Shown in pieces: positions 12,400-25,263 of a DNA stretch of 64,000 nucleotides. Origin of the DNA: Pilaira anomala (taxonomy: Eukaryota; Mucoromycota; Mucoromycetes; Mucorales; Mucoraceae); the NCBI GenBank assembly GCA_025716855.1, contig JAIXMQ010000045.1, positions 62,001-126,000 on the forward strand, given 5' to 3'. Below the pieces are notes generated by a model that made no database searches, was not told the origin of the DNA, and saw only the letters and a program-made list of their open reading frames with translations. How positions within the stretch are numbered: position 1 is the first letter of the stretch; every line of letters starts with the position of its first letter. The position numbers and the translations under genes are program-made.

Positions 12400-13218
12400 A
12401 TGGCTATACCAAAGAAAGCGTTTATACTGTATTGCCCATGTCAACCCGATCAGCTCATTCCTAATGTCAACTTGGTTACACTAAAAGGGTGTTCAGGGCA
12501 AATAATATTAGAGAAAGAAGAAGGAAAAGAAGGTTGTTTCATGTTTAATGTGATGAAATTAATTTTGCTTATACAAATATGTATATATATATAGATGACA
12601 CAACCATTTTACAATTATTAGGTTTATACCCACAGAAGAATCAATTGAAGTCAAACTTTAAAGAACGGTACACACGCGCAATTACATATATATAACCCCG
12701 CAAAAAAAAATAACAATTATTATAGATTTCATGACATGTCATTGGCTATTATTTCAAATCATAAAAGTACAACAGAGATTACACAACAGCTCGGGTGCTT
12801 TCATGAAAAAATCGATTCAATTGAACAAATAAACAAGGTATTAAATGATGAGTTTAAGATTGTGTTTGTTGATTTCACAGGGTATCCTGAACCTTGGAAA
12901 TTTATCAATGAATTGATAAAGAACAAAGATAAAGATATAATTCAATGTATCATTTCAAGTTACACTCCATCAACAGTACAACATTATTTCTTACCGCGTC
13001 AAAGTTACTTGATGAAAAATGGATCTGAGGTGACTACGAATCCAAACCTAGAACTCATGTACTCCTATCTCCATGCAGGTTCGGCTAGAGTGGATCTGGC
13101 GACAACATTTAATTTACAAGAGATTGAATACAATGGATCCAATGGTAAAATACTTGCTTGGCATTTTCTAGCAGAAATTGGAAATAAATTAGGATTTATA
13201 CCAAAATATGGTGCATAA
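12400..13218 (+). CDS. Uncharacterised conserved-looking protein, 3 exons
   Basis: I do not recognise this gene. Exon 3 (12726-13218) is a solid frame, VFVDFTGYPEPWKFINELI to AWHFLAEIGNKLGFIPKYG, with alternating hydrophobic strands like an alpha/beta fold. Exon 2 (12595-12667; TILQLLGLYPQKNQLKSNF) joins exon 3 through a canonical GTACAC..TAG intron. The first exon from ATG 12400 (MAIPKKAFILYCPCQPDQLI) must join exon 2 in phase 1. The only usable donor is a weak GTTGTT at 12533, so that junction is doubtful. Predicted length is 232 residues. The gene is divergent from IDI1, with only 171 bp between the starts. Confidence 0.6.
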
Positions 13219-13287
13219 AAAACAATAATAAAAAGTATTTAGTTATTTTTTATTCTTTTTTTTTTTTTTTACTTTTATTTAAATCAA

Positions 13288-14728
13288 ATGTTGTTATCAA
13301 AAGAAAACTTACATGCTCTATCTAGTGAAGTAGAGCAAGAACAAACCAAACTAGATCGAATCCTATTATATGTCTGTGAACAAAAGACACATTGTGCAGA
13401 ATACAAGTCGCCTAATCATAGTCTCAATGGTACACGAAGTAGTAAAAGTGTTATCTCTTCTGGTAGTTTCAACAAACAAACTACTGTGGATGCAAAATCA
13501 ATTGGTTCAGAAAAACAAAAGATATTACTACCTCAAACACAAGCGAATGCTTTTCATCTGTTACAGGCAAGTGTTTATCATTTTATTTTACAGGAACTAG
13601 TCGTTTTTACCTTTTAAAGTTAGAAGTTTACATCTCCAAACCTTGAATTAAACCGAATTACTGTAATGAAACTTTCGTTTTTTTTATATAGATATATATA
13701 CTAACCTTCCAAACTATATATTTATATAATAATATAGTTGAAACCAAAAACTCGTCCAAAATTAGGTTTATTTAACAAGGGGAAATCGTCTGCACGAGCA
13801 ACCAAAACAGGTATAATTACATTATTTTTTTTTTTGTGAGACATAAATATTAGTTAAAAAGTAAGCTTTTTTTTTTTTTATATGTATAGTGCCAGATCTT
13901 GTCTTTTCAGAAACTAAATTCTTGAAACGAAATAAAGCTGAATCACTTTCAATTGATGTTTCGACTGTACCCAAGAAGAAAAGACAACATTCCATTTCAA
14001 AGTTCTTTCATCAGGGCACATCAGAAAACCGACCACAACCTCCATCAGTCGTAAAGACCAAATCACCCGTCGTGGTTGCCAAAACCAAATCAAACACGCT
14101 AAAAACAACCGAATCACACACACCGCCTTTAAATACAAAGCCCTACGGATCGCCAGTAAATACAAAGTCATACGCATCGCTCGCTAAAACCAAGTCATTG
14201 CATGCAAGCCATAAACAAATCCAGTCTATCAAATCCTCAGTTTCTTCCAATCAATCGATGGAGCGTATTTTGAAAGAATGTCAAGATGCACCGAGCGTAT
14301 TATTTGACGGTGGTTCAGCATCCTTCATTGATCATCCTTATTATTCTTATTATGCTCATGATAGTGATACGGAAGAGCAAATGCACCATCAACAATTACC
14401 TACGTATTCTCATGTAAGAACACCTACCAGCCATCATGTCTTGCGTGAAGCGATTGTGATCAATAATAGTTGTTCTGACTTTGATTTCTTGGATGATGAT
14501 GATAAAGAGCAGCAGCAAGAAGAGAATATCTCAAGTTCTGAATCAAAGGATACGCTTCTTTTATTTTATCAAGAGCATAATATTATGCAACCAAAGCAAC
14601 CAAGCACACCTCATGATGGGTTAGTAGACTGGCAAATAGAATCCATTGGATCATTAGAAGATACAAAAGGAGAATATGATGATGATATTTTAAACTTTTG
14701 GAAATTTCAATATAAAAGAACATTATAA
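13288..14728 (+). CDS. Uncharacterised protein with a PCNA-interacting (PIP) box
   Basis: Exons 13288-13566, 13738-13810 and 13890-14728; phases close, giving 396 residues. Intron 1 has a GC donor (CAG|GCAAGT) and a TAG acceptor. Exon 2 encodes a basic RPKLGLFNKGKSSARATKT patch. At residues 146-157 is KKKRQHSISKFF, which fits the PIP-box consensus Qxx(hydrophobic)xx(F/Y)(F/Y) with the usual preceding basic cluster. A stretch of repeated TKS/TKP units follows, then an acidic, disordered C-terminus ending in NFWKFQYKRTL. The motif suggests a replication or repair factor recruited to the sliding clamp; this is inference from a short motif, and the gene name is unknown to me. Confidence 0.7.
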
Positions 14729-14793
14729 TAAAAATACATATATTTATATCGATTTTTTTTTTATTATTATTATTAAGTGTCAAATTTGATTCA

Positions 14794-15505
14794 TCAGTTG
14801 TTTAAATTGACAACGGCGGTGCTACTATAACTGGGAGTATATTTACGTATAATTTTGCGTAAAGCATTAGGTAAAGTTTTCCAAGAAAAGACCTTGACGT
14901 CCTTTTCAATATTACGTGGTTTAGGATGAGGAAAGCTCATGATTAATTTAAAGAAATCAGCGCACTCTGGTTTACATTTGCTGACGGTCAAAGGACGAAA
15001 GCCTTCCAAGTTACGTCGAATTCGATTCTTTTCTTCTACCGTGAACTGAACCCCGATCAAGCCTTCTAATAAATAAATACAATCGACCGAGGTAATAAAA
15101 TAATCGTTCCGTTCTTGCCAGTAGATGCAAGAAACGACCAAAGGATTTAACTTTTTCTTGATGGTAGCGTCCTTTTGTGCAGCGAGATTTTCTCGAATGC
15201 GTTGTTGTTGATATACTTCTTGTTCAATGGGTTTAAATCCACATTCGACTTCACTGATGGTTTCATCTTCACTGCTGTTCTTGCTGGCTTCGTCGCTTCC
15301 TTGTCGTTTCCAGAATTCGACCAGTCTTCGACCGTTGGTCCATTCGTCTTGTGTCCATGTGTATGTCATTTCCATTAAATCACCCGTGATTTTTAAATTG
15401 GCTTTACTTAATACGCCTGCGAATGGATGGCCGTGGTTATTACTCATAAGTATCTGTTGTTGCTGTTGACGTTGTGAATGGAGCATGGCTTGACGTTGTT
15501 GTTGT

Positions 15506-15537
<32 letters not shown>

Positions 15538-16769
15538 TTGATGCTGTTGATGTAATGAAATATAACCAGAATACATTGGATTTGTACCGGTAGATAAATT
15601 GTAGTTGTCATTATTTGGATACCCTTGATAGGTCATAGAACTATAAGCCGAGCTGACATAAGTGTTAGTAGAAGGGTTCGGCTGAATATTCACATGTTGT
15701 GGTTGTTGCTGTTGTTGTTGTTGTGTTGAAGTGGGTTGTTGACTATAGTCATTAAAACCGTAATAAACACCCGCACTTGATGCTGAAGGGAGTTGATAGG
15801 AAGCATGATTAGAGTTCAATTGGTTCAGAATAGAGGACGGGTTAGATGGTTGAGGAGCTAATAAAGGTTGTGTAGAACGTGATTCGACGATCGGTGTAGA
15901 TTTTCCGGGTGAGTCTTCAAATGGAGCCAATAACTGGTTAAACAATTGATCATCTTCTATTGATGTTGTATTGAGCCGTTTAGAAGAACTAAAATTATCT
16001 AATATATCATCGATTGAACCTCTTTTTTTACTATTTTGTTGTTGGTTTTGTTCTTGCTTTACTACGAAAAAAAAAAAAAAAAAAAAATTAAAAGCCAAAA
16101 AAAGAAATACATGTAAATCAAGATTACCTTCGGCAGCACCTTTTTTGTAAGTAAATACACCAAAATTCCAATGATCAGTTGCAGTATCCGTATTTGCTGA
16201 ATCATAAACACAAATAGAAAGTGGTACTTGTTGATTCATATTTTGATTACTTTCTACTTGAGTATCCGAGAATCTGGGAACATGAGCGACGAGAGTAATC
16301 CAAATTAAGTTGGGATTTGGGTTGTTACTGATAGGAGAAGCAGTCGGTGCACGTTGTTGTTGTTGATTTGTTTCGACTACTAATTGACCAAAGACTAATT
16401 TCATTGGTTTTATTTCTTCGTTCATGTCGGAAACGGCTTGTTCTAGTACGACCGATAAGGTCGATTGATCTGTACCCATATGTGGATCCCATTGAATTAC
16501 TCTTGGTCTATTCAGTTTAGTGTTTTGGTCGGATGGTGTGTTTGAGGGCAAGTATTTATTAGCTGATTTCAAATATCCTACATATTTGATAAAAAAAAAA
16601 AGTTAAAAAAAAAACTATATATAAAAAAAAAAAAAAAAAAAAAGAAAAAAAAAAGCTTATTTTTTTTTTATTTTAGGTTGGTCCATAAAGAAACCAGTGA
16701 TTCTATCATTCTTTTACCCTGTTGAATGGTTGAATCTAACGAAAGATTATTACTTTGTGTTTCCATCAT
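14794..16769 (-). CDS. Q-rich putative transcriptional regulator with conserved C-terminal domain (DUF7082-like)
   Basis: Exons 16769-16718, 16577-16128 and 16061-14794; phases close, giving 589 residues. The N-terminal part has an ordered beta-rich region (VIQWDPHMG, LVFGQLVVETN, LIWITLVAHVPRFSD, DHWNFGVFTYK), reminiscent of an immunoglobulin-like module. The middle is a Gln-rich linker with a run of about 14 Gln. The C-terminal domain (about 405-580) contains WTNGRRLVEFWKRQG, LNPLVVSCIYWQERN, YFITSVDCIYLLEGLIG, KNRIRRNLEGFRPLTVSK and HPKPRNIEKDVKVFSWKTL. I associate this with the fungal DUF7082 family of putative developmental regulators, from memory. Intron 2 holds a 23-nt poly-A run on the plus strand. 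Regulator status is inferred. Confidence 0.7.
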
Positions 16770-17178
16770 ATACACAAGAAAATAAAGATTGGAAAAGAGA
16801 GAGGGAGGAGAAATCGCTAATTTCAACTTGAATCACGCAGAAACATTGATGGTATTATTATTCTACGAGCAAACAAGCTTTTTTTTTTTTGACTTTTTGT
16901 TGTTATTGTTGTTGTAAGCTTAATTCTGTTCACAACGTACCCTTTTGGTTAGTCATGATGATGATTTTCTATTAACATAAAAAAAAACAAATAAATAAAT
17001 AAATCATCACATTGAAACAATGAAATAATCGGAAAAATTGAGATTTTTTTCTCGGAATATATTACATTTCTTTTGTTCATGTAAGGGCCAAATAAATACA
17101 AAAATCCATGCTGACAGATTCGACATTTAAAAATCTTCTCTCTCTCTCATCTAAATTTATTTTTTGTTTTCTGCCCTG

Positions 17179-17240
<62 letters not shown>

Positions 17241-17710
17241 GATCATAACAAAGATGTGGCACTATAAGTAATTGGTTTTTTTTTTTGGTTTATCAAAATA
17301 AAAAGACAAATAAAGCAATTTATTATTATTATTATTTTTTGTTTATGATTATATTATTTTCTGTGTAGTAGATTTGTTTATATAATGTATTATGTATGTA
17401 TGTCTGTTGTGTTGATTAATAATGCGGTTGAAAGAGAAATTATCGTCTATTGGGTGTACATGAAAAAAATTATTCGTTATTGCGGTATAATAATAATAAT
17501 AATAATAAAGAGAAAAAAAAAAGAAAAAGAAAGGGCATAAAGTATAATAATAGTATAGCATATATAATAAAACAGAACAAAAAGAGAAGCAAGAAAAGAG
17601 AAAACAAAAAAAAAAGGTGTCAAATAGAAGAGGATATACTATAAAATATAAAAATTAGTTTTTTGTAAATATACATGTATATTTATATCTTGAGCTTTTA
17701 CCGATTTTCA
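16770..17710. other. Intergenic, with 60-nt poly-A run
   Basis: 941-bp spacer between the start of the Q-rich regulator and the end of the HSF-type gene, both on the minus strand. It therefore holds the regulator's promoter and the HSF gene's 3' region. It contains several A/T runs and (TAA)n stretches; no convincing coding sequence. Confidence 0.5.
17179..17238. repeat. Uninterrupted 60-nt poly-A homopolymer
   Basis: Sixty consecutive A on the plus strand, the longest homopolymer in the window. No target-site duplication, transposon ORF or processed-gene remnant is visible next to it, so it is better read as an expanded simple repeat than a retrotransposed tail. Its exact length in the genome is hard to trust from any sequencing technology. 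Confidence 0.9.
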
Positions 17711-18511
17711 TCAGGCGTCAGTTGTGGTGGTTGGAATTCCAGCTGATGGTAATCCGGAAATTTGGGTATGATGATGGTTTTGAAAAGCAGGTGGAGTGGG
17801 TATCCATTTTTCAGGTACGACGGAAGAACAAGGTGAAGATAACTCTTGGTTGTTATTAAACAAGAAATCGTAATTTTGTACTCTAGTGTTTAAAGGAGAT
17901 AATTGTACAAAATTATCTTGATGTTGCGTATGATTAGGGTATATTGGAGTAGTTGGAGCTGTAGAATGATGCTGTAAAATGCTATTACCGTATTCAGCTG
18001 ATGAATTAGGAAAATATGTATCAACAAATGGTGTAGATTCATGTTGTCTCATTCTAATAGGTTGATGTTGATTGTTTCGAAGCGTATTCTCGAGGAATTC
18101 AATTCTTGACCTCTGGACATCAATCAAGTTAAATGCTTTATTGACTTCGCCAGTTAATATTTTGTACATTCTTAAATATCCTCTTCGCAATTGAACAATG
18201 TGTGACCGGAGTTGCTCTTCGTCCTGCGTCATTGTTTGCTGCAATAATAATAAATCATGCGGATCATTCTCATTAGTATCAACTTCTGATCCATCAGCTG
18301 TAATAGGTAAAGGTATAATATGATGGTTATTAGTAGTAGGAAAATGACAATAAGGTGGAGAAGAAGAAGAAGGAGAAGTAGAAGAAGGTTGAATTTGCAA
18401 GTAATTATTATTTTCTTGAGAACTTTCAAATATCATGTGTAATTGACGATGTTTATAATCTGTTGATATAGTAGGATGATTATTATTACCCACTTGATGA
18501 TATTGTTGTTG

Positions 18512-18550
<39 letters not shown>

Positions 18551-19658
18551 TTGTTGTTGTAGATGATGATGATGCAGGGTGATGGAAGAGGAGGTAGAGG
18601 AGGCTGACCTACGTCTTTCATCAAGACTACTGTTTGTATCTTCATCTTCTATTATATGATTATTATCCGATTCATCCCCTGAACCGACATTTAAAATAGT
18701 TTCTGGATCTTCTTCTTCGGTCTTGGGTCTCTTTCGGCGAGAATAACGTGGAGTCTTTCTTCGTATCAAATGAAATAAATCACGACGACCAGGACGGAAA
18801 TGAGTATGATGCCAACGACAAGTTTCCTTATCTTTACTATCTTTTGATTTGCGTGCATCTGTGTCTCTCTGAAAGCCATAAATCTATAGAGTTTTGTACA
18901 AAAAAAAAAGTGTCAGTAAAATAAAATAAAAACAACAACAAAAATTATGTAACTTACATTTAATTGTCTAACAAATGAAGCAAATTTACAATGTTTGAAT
19001 AATCTGGGTAATACAATTTCTGTAAATTCTATTATAGGCAATTGTTAGTGTATGCAAAATAAAATAAATTTTAGGTTTAGACTCTTACTTGGTATACAAT
19101 CTATAATAAACATGTCTATTCCATTGTGTCTACACCAACGTGCGTATTTCTGTCCATCATCAGGTGCTTGTAAGCATCTATATTAAAGGAGTTAATATGC
19201 GCATGTCTATAATAAATACATGTCTAGTAGCAGTGTAGTGGTAGGAGGTGTTGTGTTTAGGGGTAGAAAAGGGTTATAACAATTCAAAAGGTAGGAGTTA
19301 TAATAATAGAGGAGGGAAAAAAAGTAGGAACTTACTGATAAAGTTTGGATACAAATCCAGCAATTCCACGCTCAGGTTGATTCAATTCTTCATTATTATT
19401 ATTATTGTTTAAATCCATCATATCAGAAGGTGAATTCCATTGTTGTGATCTATTAAACATATCATCTGTTGGTGAGGTTAAAATATGAAGTGTATCTGTT
19501 TGTCTTTGAAATTGGTTATTATTGTTATAAGGAAATGATTGTTGCTGCTGTTGCTGTTGTTGTGGGTGGTGATGGTGTTGATGTTGTTGGTGCTGAAGCT
19601 GATGATGAAATGGTATCAAATTCGTATCTACAGCTGTATTATTATAATGATAATCCAT
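17711..19658 (-). CDS. HSF-type DNA-binding transcription factor
   Basis: Exons 19658-19336, 19177-19089, 19028-18958 and 18883-17711; phases close, giving 551 residues. The N-terminus is His/Gln/Asn-rich. The HSF domain spans about 96-210: GIAGFVSKLYQCLQAPDDG, MFIIDCIPKFTEIVLPRLF, the recognition helix region KHCKFASFVRQLNIYGF, then WHHTHFRPGRRDLFHLIRRK. Three introns interrupt the domain, and splicing restores the family pattern each time. A basic segment (RRKTPRYSRRKRPK) is a likely nuclear signal. A Gln run and a heptad-like segment (EEQLRSHIVQLRRGYLRMY to RIEFLENTLRNN) could mediate oligomerisation. Sequence around the domain is divergent from canonical Hsf1, so it may be an Sfl1/Skn7-like paralogue; not resolved. 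Confidence 0.88.
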
Positions 19659-19869
19659 TTTTATATATAAATGGAAAATAGAAAGGAAAGTGATTTTAAA
19701 AAAAAAAAAAAATTAGGTTCAAAGTTTTTAAGCTTTTTTTTTTTTTTTTCGCGTCCTCATCATTTGCGTCACCCATTTAAAAAAATAACCCCTTTCCTCC
19801 TCTTCCTCCTCCTCCTCTCTCTCTCTCTGTCTCTTTCGTTTTTTATATACAAATATGTATTCTGTTTAT

Positions 19870-21258
19870 TTATAAAGAAATGCCCATTTCGTCCATTACT
19901 TTTCTATATGTTTTTCCATGGAACTTATCATTTACTAAATGATAACCTCTTTTGGATTTGAATTTGTTCCATAAAATAGAAATTAAGTCAGAAATATGAC
20001 TGAATAAATATTTTTCGCAAAGTAAACTTGTAGCTAAATTCATAGCGGCCAAGAATAGGATTAAGAATCGAAAGCTGATAGGTAATTCTTGTAACTCCAA
20101 CATGTCTGCTACAAATTGAGGTGGTATTAAAACTACCCATGTTGTAAATCCAATCAAAACTGAAAGTGTCAATACAAGTCTACTATTTGTCCATAATGGT
20201 TTACGATAAGGGGGGCCCACACTAAATACTACAGCAATAAGTATATATTGATAACTTGAAATTAAGAACAGCACGGTGTTTTCAAAACCCATGATGTTTT
20301 CTCCGTCGGGGTCAAATGTGGGTGGATGATACCTGATATAAAAAAGGTTAATATGATGATAATGATGATGATAAATAGTAAATATAAATAGTATTTTTTT
20401 TTTTTTTTTACCATGATTGTTGATGCACAGCCGAATAAGAAATTAATTGAAAGCTAGAGTTGATAATGATTTGTCCAATAAGTGAAGTCAATACCTTTTT
20501 AGAGACTAGACTAGCTGTAGGTCTTTTTATGTATAATTGTGGCCAGGCCTCAGTGTACCCCACTAAATAAATATGTGAACAAAAATTGTTTCATCCAATA
20601 TGATAAATAAATAATACTTACTATATACGGCAATAGGTAAAATCAGAAACAAATCAATGTATAAAAACTGAAAATCCCCTAGATTACTACCAAATGCATA
20701 TAATAACGTGACAGAAGTAAATTGAATTAGACTGTAAAGTGCCATATATTTGAAGCAACTAAAACTTGTCACTAAAGCAGCTCTACCCTCCCTATCAATA
20801 ATAATAGTTTAGTTTTTATTTATATATTATTCATTTTGTAAAAAAAAAAAAAAAAAGGCAACTTACTTTATCACATCAATGACACATTCAATATCCATTG
20901 TATTACTTGTAAATGGTGCTGCAACGGACGCTTCTGCTTCAGAAAGTGAAATACCAATATCGCCTGCCTTTAATGCTCCACAATCGTTAGCGCCATCACC
21001 ACAAAATCCAACACAATAACCAATAGTTTGAAGTTCAACTACTAATTCTTGTTTTTCATCCGGTGACATTCTCGCGTAAATAGCTCCTTTTACGAGCATA
21101 CGTTGAAGTGACTCGAGAGGTGCATGATCTACCATCCAACGAAATGCTTCTCCTGTAATTGCTAAATGATACTCTTGAATACCAAAAGGTATACTATGAT
21201 CATTTTGACGAGGATATGGCTATTATTATAATATTAAATCACATATTCATAAAAGAGT

Positions 21259-21291
<33 letters not shown>

Positions 21292-24200
21292 GTTTACCTG
21301 TAACGTATCAGTAGATAGTTTACCACCTTCCTGCATTACACTTTCCCAACATAACTCAGAATCAGGATCTGTAGAGGACCCTTTTAGAAATCTTGGTATG
21401 TAAATTTCTGAAGATGGATCGATTAATCCACACTCCCTGGCAACACTGACTGCTGTCAGGACATTATCACCTAAAAATATTATATTAATACAAATGGGTA
21501 TTTTAAACAATAGCAATACGAACCAGTGCACATGATTTGTCGAATATTTGCATTACGTAAAGTAGTAATTGCTGGTATCGTTCGAGGCTTTAACTTGTTT
21601 TCAAAAACAATAAAACCTAAAAACGTTAAACCGGTCTCTACTTCATTTCTAGGTAAGATGTATAAGGGTTAGTATTATGTATGTAGTTATTTTAATGATA
21701 TTATATATATATATATATATACCTCTTTAACTTGTGAAGCTTATGCCATTTTACTCCTGCGAGTTGTTTAGAAGCGCATGCAATAACCCGATATCCGCGA
21801 TGGGTGTATTTGTATAATCTTTCTTGATAATCCTCGGGCACTTGTAAAAAAAAAAAAAAAGGATGTAGGTTAATAAAGTAATAAATATACATAACGCAAT
21901 GAATAATAATAATAAAAAAGATCCCTTACTCGATTCAGGTGTACAGATATCCTTCATTACTTCAGGAGCTCCTTTCACAAAGACTTCCATAGTAGGACTA
22001 GCTAGTTTTCGAACAATGACACTCATTCTTCTAAGGGAGGAAACAAATTCAAATGTATGTATAATACCAAATTCAATAGGCGGTGGCGTTGAGTCCTGTA
22101 TAAAATAAAAAAAAAGTTTACGATTGAGCGGAAATATTCTATGCGTTAAAGCGACGATAATATATAAATATTTACCAATTGTTCTTGTTGCATATTCATG
22201 CCCTGTCTTACTCCAGGTGGTCTTACCACAGTAGGCATAATACCCACTTTTGCACTCTTTTTAGCTTGTAATGCAGCTAATTCACTTCTTGGTTTTAAGC
22301 CCATCGATGATGCACCTCCGCTTTCTTCCAACTCCCAACGAGTGAATTCAAACATTTTAAGATCTAGAGGATCACCTAATAATTCCCCACTTACAATTTT
22401 AAGTGAATGGCAGGTTGTCATGGTACGTAATATCTTTGCTTGAGTAGAGGATTCAAAGGTATCATCATGAATGGCTTCATCAATGGATTGAATGGATTGA
22501 TATTCTTTATCAAAGAATTTCCTACCATCTTTTGTAGTCATAATAGCGCGAATACCATGGATATCCAAACCATCCTCAGTTAAGGTACCAGTCTTGTCAA
22601 AGCACATGCAATCGATTTTACCACCAATATTCACTCGTGGTGGTGAAATACAAAATATGCCTAACTTTTTTAACCGGCCAATAGCAAAACTTGTACCAAT
22701 TGACAGCGTTGCGGGTAATGCAGGTGGTACAACGATAGTAATCAAATCAAGGGCTCGAAGTATCATGGTTGTGCTATCAATTCCAAGTCGAATGAAGTTT
22801 ATAGAAGAAATTAAGAAACCAACGAATGCTATGTATATTGATTAGTTTTTTAAGAAGAATAAATTAAATAAACGTTTTTTTTTCTTAAGAGCTTACCAAT
22901 AACAGATAATACACCAATAAATCGAAAAGAATCTCGATAAAATTTAAAGTTATTTGGTTTAGGAAATAACATACTTCTCACCAAAGCACCTTTTGCAGTA
23001 CTAAAACCTGTTCTGACTACAATGGCAGTAGCAGTAGCAACGTTATCACTTCCACGTACTCTCACCATTTTAGTTCCCATAAACAAGAAATGTTTGTTGA
23101 TCTCTGCTGGTATGCTTGATGAAGATAAATTCATTTTGCGTAGAGTGATATCGTTTATAGGTGCTTTAGATACAGGTACTGATTCCCCTGTCAGCATGGA
23201 TTCATTCAATATACAATCTCCTGATACAAGCATAGCGTCACATGGAACTGTATGCACGTTGGCAATATCAATCAAATCACCAGGAACTAATTCCACAGAA
23301 CTAATACTTCGCCCTTAATAATAAAAAATGATTTTTTTTTTTTTTGTTATTTCGACTATTTGTATTTATCCGTATTTTTTTTTTTTTTTTTTTAACTTAC
23401 AAGCTCCATTACGAAATACTCTAACAGTACATTCAAAAAATGACATGTCCTTCATTCTTTTCATAGTCTAAAAAGAATGATGATATCAACATACATGTAT
23501 ATTTATGTAATTATGATTTTTTTTTTTTTTTTTTTTTTTACCTGCTTGGTTTCAATAAGTGTAGATACAATACTAAAGGCACTAATAAAGAAAATACAGA
23601 ATGCGTAATAGTAATAATCATCCATACACCAAAGTATAACACTACCAATTTGAAAGACATAAAAAGGGTTCAAGACTTCATCGGTTAATAACTTTGAGGT
23701 TGGCTTTTCACGAATATTAATCAAATTTGGACCAAATACGGCTAATCTAGAATGATACTTTTCAGAAGATAATCCTTGCTTAAAATTTTTGGTTGAAATC
23801 CATGATTGATCTTTCCAAAAACTATATATATATATATATATATATAAAAGTATTAATAATCAATACATAAGGGAGAATATAGAATTTACCCAATAATTAG
23901 AAACTTGTGTAATAGAGGGTGGAATGCTAAGCGAATATAACGATATTCCACCATCATGAGTTGATTGATTGGTAAATCCATATTGAGCAATTGACGAGCT
24001 TCTTCGGAATCAATTGTATTATATAATAAGATTTCTTGTTTGATTTGGTCCAATGAAAAGATAGTACCAATGGTGCCACCATATAATTCACGTAAAGGTC
24101 TGATCACCTCTATCTCATTATATTGACTCTATAGAAATAAAATTAATCATATGAGTTCCACGTTTTCTTTTATAGTCATGATATATATAAAATACCTTAA

Positions 24201-24897
24201 ATACTAGCCATTCCGCATCTTGTAATGATACTTTTAAACCAACCCAAGATATATACCAGCGAGGTACCCATCTACACACTAACCATACCAATCCAAAAGA
24301 CAAAATACAAGATATTCTATAAAACAATAAATTCAATTTGAGGAATTTGTATCCTTGAATTAAGATTTGAACATCTTCCTCTTCTAATAATAATAATTGA
24401 TCACTGCTGGTATCTTCCGGTACTTCATTCAATCCACTAATTCTAATATCATTTTTAGTTATGTTGGTAATAATATGATCTTCAATATCAGTTTGTAAAT
24501 GATCACTCTCTTCACTATCATCCTCTGAATCCGTTTGTTCTTCATCGCTTGTATTTAATTCTACATTTTTATCTACCAAGTCATCGTCTTGGTCTTCTTC
24601 GTCTTCGTCGTTTGACGAACTTTCACTATTTCTTCTACGTCTTAGTGCCATACGAGAGGAACCTCCGTGATGGCGTGCATAAGAGCCAGATATACCTATT
24701 GTCCCATGACGATAAGGTCTTGTGTTTCCAGCGTCAAGTGGATCTTCTCCTAAATTAACAGAGATCGGTGGTGTATTGATAAGAGGCGCAGTTGAGTCTC
24801 TTCTAGTTGGTAAACGTTTTGACTTGGAGTTATCCAAATTATCAACTAAAGAGCTACCATATGCGATACGTGTTCGACTCGAAGGGTTTGTCGACAT
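19870..24897 (-). CDS. YPK9: P5B-type cation/polyamine-transporting ATPase (Ypk9/ATP13A family)
   Basis: Fourteen exons: 24897-24196, 24128-23890, 23821-23542, 23467-23401, 23313-22897, 22828-22176, 22095-21930, 21840-21723, 21648-21524, 21470-21298, 21219-20867, 20791-20622, 20562-20412 and 20332-19870; all phases close, giving 1358 residues. P5B signatures: [11 protein letters not shown] in M4 (P5A enzymes have PPELP), phosphorylation motif [12 protein letters not shown] with the aspartate near residue 646, actuator [10 protein letters not shown], nucleotide-binding FVKGAPE, and hinge [20 protein letters not shown]. The Ser- and acid-rich N-terminus precedes the first membrane spans. The family acts in vacuolar/lysosomal membranes; ATP13A2 exports polyamines and Ypk9 confers metal tolerance. 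Intron 9 has an unusual GTTCGT donor. Length fits the family. Confidence 0.93.
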
Positions 24898-25263
24898 TAA
24901 CTTTTTATAATTTTTTTTAACAAGTTAAAAAAATTTTTTTTTAAAAAATGAATGAAAAAAGTCAAGCAATTGACATGTATTAAGAAGGTGAAAGAAGAAA
25001 AGAAAAAAAAAAATATACAAGACAATAAGTATGACGATCCCATAGTATACTTCCCTATCATTGGTTATAGATAGTAGGGATTTAAGGAGCGTCTGTCTTC
25101 TAGTATACAGTTTGGAAAAAGCTTTTTTTTTTTTTTCAAAAAGTAAAGCTACTCCATTTAATAATGGAATTAAACAATCATGATTTTAAAAAAAACACAC
25201 ACACTTTAATACATGTAGTATGTATACATACATATTTGTTCAATTGATGGTCTTTTTTATTTG
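24898..25263. promoter_or_regulatory. Intergenic: P5B ATPase promoter / UFE1 3' region
   Basis: 366 bp upstream of the P5B ATPase and downstream of the syntaxin-18 gene, both minus strand. AT-rich with A and T runs; no individual element stands out. Confidence 0.3.

Noticed and set aside
17179..17238. Retroelement poly-A tail
   Set aside because: No ORF, 5' body or flanking direct repeats next to the A60 run.
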